Below are positions 61,196 to 64,000 of a stretch of 64,000 bases of DNA, one piece after another. How positions within the stretch are numbered: the stretch's first letter is position 1; each line of letters begins with the position of its first letter. The position numbers and the translations under genes are program-made. Below the pieces are notes generated by a model. That model searched no databases and was not told where the DNA came from. It saw nothing but the letters and a program-made list of their open reading frames with translations. The stretch comes from an uncultured Clostridia bacterium (GTDB taxonomy: Bacteria > Bacillota > Clostridia > Oscillospirales > Acutalibacteraceae): contig CALGUK010000002.1 in NCBI GenBank assembly GCA_937920235.1, forward strand, positions 32,916-96,915. Direction: 5' to 3'.

Positions 61196-61990
61196 TTATT
61201 CAACATTAACACCTTTTCTGAGTACTCTCTTACATATTACACTCATACTCAATATAATTACAACATACAATATTGATGCTATAATTGCCAAAGTCTTAAA
61301 AGCATTTACATCTATACTGATTGTTCCTGTTTTAAACAGCTCCATTACTGTCGGATCAAATAATCCGTAAGCGAAAACCAGTCCTAATACCAATGTCTGT
61401 GCTACCAGATAAATGATAAAACCATATAATACTGAGAACCCTGCCTTACCGCCATTCCTTTTATTTCCCAGAATTATTCCTAAAAAGCCGCATTGTATAG
61501 CATTAAACAGCTCTAAAAAAATAACTATTACAGCAATAGAAACAAAGAACGTTGTGCTCATATTAAAGCCTATAGTAATAGTTCTGATATACTCTTTTAT
61601 AGTTGTCCATGCATCCGGGGTATAATATGCCGTGAACAGGCTTAATAACACAACCGCAAAGCCTATCAGGAAAAATATAAGTGTCTGTATAAATTTTGAA
61701 TTATATATATCACTTTTGGTAACAGGCAGCGTATGTGTCAGATACGACTCATCCTTATAAAGAGACTCTTTAAATCTTATCCAGCTTCTCATAATCGTGT
61801 TAATAACAATATTTGCAATCATTGCAATCACACAGCCGGATGAAATTTTGCCAAGAATGTCAAGCATTATGGTTTGCTCGGGCAAGGATAATAATCTTGT
61901 TGTTATTGCAAAAAATAGTGAAAGAATATAAAACACGCTCATATTCTTGAGCATGTATTTCAGGTCATACTTTAGTAGTTTTATCAGCAT
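61196..61990 (-). CDS. ABC transporter permease of the second GntR module
   Basis: A 264-residue membrane protein with about six helices (about 20-40, 50-70, 100-122, 145-168, 185-207, 233-252). It carries a conserved KDESYLTHTLPVTKSDIYNSK segment after the second helix that marks ABC-2-type permeases of antibiotic-peptide exporters. It overlaps the ATPase gene by seven bases. Substrate is unknown. Confidence 0.85.
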   Translation of the reverse strand: MLIKLLKYDLKYMLKNMSVFYILSLFFAITTRLLSLPEQTIMLDILGKISSGCVIAMIANIVINTIMRSWIRFKESLYKDESYLTHTLPVTKSDIYNSKFIQTLIFFLIGFAVVLLSLFTAYYTPDAWTTIKEYIRTITIGFNMSTTFFVSIAVIVIFLELFNAIQCGFLGIILGNKRNGGKAGFSVLYGFIIYLVAQTLVLGLVFAYGLFDPTVMELFKTGTISIDVNAFKTLAIIASILYVVIILSMSVICKRVLRKGVNVE

Positions 61991-62679
61991 TTGAACATCC
62001 TCCTGAAAATTTCATCTATAGAAGCATTTTCTTGTCTTCTCAAATCATCAGTATCACCCTGCAGCACTATCCTGCCCTTATCTATAAACACAGCTTCATC
62101 TAATATTCTTTCAATATCAGCTATTAAATGGGTAGAAATAATAACACTTGCATTTTCATTAAAGTTAGACAATATAGTATCCAAAATATAATCTCTTGTT
62201 GCAGGGTCAACTCCGCCCAGCGGCTCGTCAAGTATATAAAGCTCCGCCTCTCGGGAGAGAACAAGGACAAGCTGCACCTTTTCCTTCATACCCTTGCTCA
62301 TTTTAGATAAGCTCTGATTTTCATCCAAGTCCAGATCCTTTAGGAGACGCATTGCCTTCTGAATGTCAAAATCGTCATAAAAATCTTCAAAATAGCGAAA
62401 TATCTCTTTTACCTTCATCTGATTATTTAAATAAGTTCTTTCGGGAAGATATGAAATTATTTTCTTTGTTTCTACGCCGATTTTATTGCCTTTAACAAAG
62501 ATTGCTCCGCTTGTCGGTGTCAACAAATCGTTTATTAATTTAATAAGCGTAGTTTTACCTGCGCCGTTTTTGCCAAGAAAACCGATAATTTTACCGCTTG
62601 ATAAATTAAGATTAATATCGTTAAGCACACATTTTTCATCAAATTTTTTGCTTAAGTTTTTAATTTCCAAAAGCTCCAT
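61984..62679 (-). CDS. ABC transporter ATPase of the second GntR module
   Basis: A 231-residue ATPase. Walker A is FLGKNGAGKTTL, the signature reads LSKMSKGMKEKVQLV, Walker B LYILDEPLGGVDP, and the switch STHLIADIERI. It pairs with the permease to form an exporter. It starts one base after the GntR stop. It differs in sequence from the ATPase at 7965-8879, so the two modules are separate acquisitions or old duplicates. Confidence 0.93.
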   Translation of the reverse strand: MELLEIKNLSKKFDEKCVLNDINLNLSSGKIIGFLGKNGAGKTTLIKLINDLLTPTSGAIFVKGNKIGVETKKIISYLPERTYLNNQMKVKEIFRYFEDFYDDFDIQKAMRLLKDLDLDENQSLSKMSKGMKEKVQLVLVLSREAELYILDEPLGGVDPATRDYILDTILSNFNENASVIISTHLIADIERILDEAVFIDKGRIVLQGDTDDLRRQENASIDEIFRRMFKC

Positions 62680-62680
62680 T

Positions 62681-63040
62681 TTATTCCTCTATCCCTTCAA
62701 GATATTTTATTGACTCAGCTTTTCCCAAGCCTATCCTTTTCATTCCCTGAAAATAACTTTTTGCAAGAGTAACGGCATATTCATCTTTTAGCTTTTCAAT
62801 CAGCTTTTCATCCTTGGTAACATACTTACCATTAGTTCTTTCGGTGTATATAAGGTCCATATCCTCAAGCTCTGCCAAGGCTTTTTGCATTGTGTTGGGA
62901 TTCACATTAAATGTTGTTGCAAACTCCCTGACGGACGGAAGCTTCTCTCCGCACTTAAACACCCCTGATATAAGATATATTTTCATATAATCCAACAGCT
63001 GTATATAAATCGGAATATTGTTATCAAAAATGAACTCCAT
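62681..63040 (-). CDS. GntR family regulator, YtrA type (second module)
   Basis: A 119-residue regulator: winged helix-turn-helix with LPSVREFATTFNVNPNTMQKALAELEDMDLIYTERTNGKYV (only the core is diagnostic) and a short C-terminal region SYFQGMKRIGLGKAESIKYLEG for dimers. Length and lack of an effector domain fit YtrA. It should sense the state of the envelope or an inducer and repress the operon through TGTATTA-N6-TAATACA just upstream. GAGGTG precedes the ATG. Confidence 0.93.
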   Translation of the reverse strand: MEFIFDNNIPIYIQLLDYMKIYLISGVFKCGEKLPSVREFATTFNVNPNTMQKALAELEDMDLIYTERTNGKYVTKDEKLIEKLKDEYAVTLAKSYFQGMKRIGLGKAESIKYLEGIEE

Positions 63041-63053
63041 ATTGTCACCTCAT

Positions 63054-63073
63054 TGTATTACTTGCTTAATACA
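63054..63073. promoter_or_regulatory. Operator of the second GntR module
   Basis: TGTATTA (63054-63060) and TAATACA (63067-63073) form a perfect inverted repeat with a six-base spacer, between the promoter and the GntR ATG. It is shorter than the operator of the first module but of the same kind. Confidence 0.75.
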
Positions 63074-63078
63074 GTGAT

Positions 63079-63107
63079 ATTGTATCACAGGAAAGCTTCT
63101 ATGTCAA
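63079..63107 (-). promoter_or_regulatory. Promoter of the second GntR module
   Basis: On the minus strand TTGACA (63107-63102), a 17-bp spacer and TACAAT (63084-63079). Confidence 0.85.
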
Positions 63108-63164
63108 TAATAAAAAATAAACCCTTGAAAACTCACGGCTTGTTTTTATATCACAAAAATAGTG

Positions 63165-63345
63165 TGGAGGCAAGGAAATCTATGCGAAGCCTTGCATATC
63201 ATCAATTTTGCAGAAATTACATATCATCATTGCGAAAATTTTTTTGATACACACCTAAAGATGTGGTGAGATACAACACTGCATTGCCGTGTTGATAATA
63301 TACACGCTAAAGCATGATGATATACCATTGCTTTCGCAATGTATA
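63165..63345. repeat. Array of small hairpins separated by GATATAC-like linkers
   Basis: Short hairpins follow each other: GCAAGG/CCTTGC, AATTT/AAATT, CACA/TGTG, AACAC/GTGTT and CATTGC-TTTC-GCAATG. They are separated by ATATCATC on the left and by GAGATAC, GATAATATAC and GATGATATAC on the right, so the linker orientation flips near 63240. CATTGCGAAA (63229-63238) is the inverse of TTTCGCAATG (63332-63341). No protein is plausible. It fills most of the 378 bases between the GntR gene and the four-helix-bundle gene. Confidence 0.7.
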
Positions 63346-63380
63346 AAAAAATCCCCGTTCTTACGAACGAGGATTTTTTT
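63345..63380. terminator. Bidirectional terminator after the hairpin array
   Basis: ATCC-CGTTC pairs with GAACG-GGAT (one mismatch) around TTAC, flanked by A and T runs of seven. It can end the minus-strand four-helix-bundle transcript. Confidence 0.88.
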
Positions 63381-63384
63381 GGCT

Positions 63385-63409
63385 CTATGTAACGAAAATC
63401 AAACTACTA
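63385..63409 (-). repeat. Short dispersed repeat, copy 2
   Basis: On the minus strand TAGTAGTTTGATTTTCGTTA continues as CATAG, just after the stop of the four-helix-bundle gene and before its terminator; 21 of 25 positions match copy 1. Confidence 0.65.
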
Positions 63410-63418
63410 AAAGTAAAT

Positions 63419-63766
63419 TTATTTCATATTTTCTTTTGCAGTGTTAATGGATGATATTAATATCTTTTTTATTTCAATACATTTTTCTTGTATTTCTTTA
63501 TTATTATAGTATCCACCATCAATTAAAAGCTCAATCCAATATTCTGTTTCGTAACATTCTTTTAAAGCTATTTGTAACTTTGATACAAAATCAGCTTTAC
63601 TATGTGCATAAAAAGCTTCACGAATATTTGCGCCTATGCTTGTTCCCGAACGAATAAATTGATTTATCAATACACCTTCACACTTAGTTGCTCGCAATTC
63701 CTTACAAACCTTTAAAACTTCAAGAGCAAAAGATTTAGATTTATTAATTAAAGGGCTTTCCTTCAT
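63419..63766 (-). CDS. Four-helix-bundle protein (23S rRNA intervening-sequence type)
   Basis: A 115-residue all-helical protein. FALEVLKVCKELRATKCEGVLINQFIRSGTSIGANIREAFYAHSKADFVSKLQIALKECYETEYWIELL (only key parts are diagnostic: QFIRSGTSIGANI and KECYETEYWIELL) marks the S23/IVS four-helix family. Its role is unclear; members are found in 23S rRNA intervening sequences, near diversity-generating retroelements and on their own, as here. Start 63766 follows AAAGGTGG. Confidence 0.9.
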   Translation of the reverse strand: MKESPLINKSKSFALEVLKVCKELRATKCEGVLINQFIRSGTSIGANIREAFYAHSKADFVSKLQIALKECYETEYWIELLIDGGYYNNKEIQEKCIEIKKILISSINTAKENMK

Positions 63767-63854
63767 AAGATTACCACCTTTCACAAGTATATTGTAGCAA
63801 CACTAACTACATTTTACAATACACTTCTTCACTATTCGCTCTTACTTTTTACCT

Positions 63855-63870
63855 AAAATTCCGTTCACGA
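63855..63870. repeat. Inverted copy of the tRNA terminator arm
   Basis: The 16 bases AAAATTCCGTTCACGA are the exact inverse of 63929-63944. They give the terminator arm a second partner 58 bases away. The 63785-63945 stretch holds no gene and is rich in TTCACTATT-like repeats. Confidence 0.6.
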
Positions 63871-63911
63871 AAACCTTTTAGTGAAAAGTGAATAGTTAAT
63901 AGTGAATAAGT

Positions 63912-63944
63912 AAAAATTCCGTCCACTATCGTGAACGGAATTTT
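63912..63944 (-). terminator. Terminator after tRNA-Asn
   Basis: On the minus strand AAAATTCCGTTCAC pairs with GTGGACGGAATTTT (one G.U) around GATA, with TTTTT at the end; it starts two bases after the CCA of the tRNA. Confidence 0.88.
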
Positions 63945-63945
63945 A

Positions 63946-64000
63946 TGGCTCCCCAAGTTGGACTCGAACCAACGACAACTCGGTTAACAGCCGAGTGCTC
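63946..64000 (-). tRNA. tRNA-Asn (GTT), 5' part beyond the window
   Basis: On the minus strand the anticodon arm CTCGG-CTGTTAA-CCGAG gives anticodon GTT. The T-arm GTTGG-TTCGAGT-CCAAC and the acceptor strand TTGGGGAGCCA follow, with CCA encoded. The D-arm and 5' acceptor strand lie past 64000. Confidence 0.93.

Noticed and set aside
63053..63247. 64-codon open frame on the plus strand
   Set aside because: It starts inside the GntR operator and runs through the promoter into the hairpin array; a chance frame in repeat DNA.
63165..63345. CRISPR array
   Set aside because: Units are unequal, each is itself palindromic, and there is no constant direct repeat of 24-37 bases or any cas gene.

Overview
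The window reads as a chromosomal segment from an anaerobic, gut-type Firmicute of the class Clostridia, probably an uncultured relative of the Ruminococcaceae/Oscillospiraceae. The support is a moderate-to-low GC content, AGGAGG-type ribosome sites, TTGACA/TATAAT promoters usually 17 bp apart, a bacterial V-type ATPase operon, the [FeFe]-hydrogenase maturases HydE/HydG/HydF, energy-coupling-factor (ECF) S-components, YtrA-type GntR/ABC modules and a YolD plus Y-family polymerase pair. The species assignment is inference; no rRNA is present.

Layout. 1-5.5 kb: the 5' end of a GH3 glucosidase, rmuC, then an operon of an oligopeptide-type binding lipoprotein, VanZ and a DUF1015 protein. 5.5-9.3 kb: a GntR/ABC ATPase/large permease operon with a clear promoter and palindromic operator. 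9.4-21 kb: carbohydrate genes: a membrane-anchored GH51-like protein that appears to lack both catalytic glutamates, a GH38 alpha-mannosidase with a GPH-type transporter and a zinc-ribbon membrane protein, nagB, and a GH13 glucosidase with an MFS transporter. 21.2-29.8 kb: a nine-gene V-type ATPase operon. 29.8-34.2 kb: sialate lyase plus N-acylglucosamine 2-epimerase, an anchored hypothetical protein and a DUF2804 protein. 34.3-37.1 kb: Y-family polymerase, YolD, lipoprotein, DUF6054. 37.2-45.3 kb: housekeeping genes (APC permease, cysK, proC, mscL, radical SAM, coaX with an ECF S-component, esterase, YlmH).

45.4-58.5 kb: the polyamine transporter potABCD, a GDPD-like phosphodiesterase, a cobalamin-riboswitch cassette (DUF4430 lipoprotein plus ECF S-component), the TM1266-hydE-hydG-hydF operon behind a terminator-bearing leader, and a secreted clan GH-A hydrolase with CBM-like domains. 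58.5-60.5 kb: a PadR regulator with its membrane partner. 60.5-64 kb is more AT-rich and accessory in character. It holds a tRNA 3'-end fragment, an orphan barstar with a toxin-like remnant, a second GntR/ABC module, a hairpin array, short repeats, a four-helix-bundle protein and a tRNA-Asn cut by the window end.

Working together: the glycosidases, transporters, sialate genes and nagB fit a fermenter of host or plant glycans. The V-ATPase handles ion-motive force, and the maturases prepare an [FeFe]-hydrogenase that is not encoded here. The most notable candidate system is the B12-riboswitch cassette, which joins a transcobalamin-like lipoprotein to an ECF S-component; ECF transporters normally have no dedicated extracellular binding protein.
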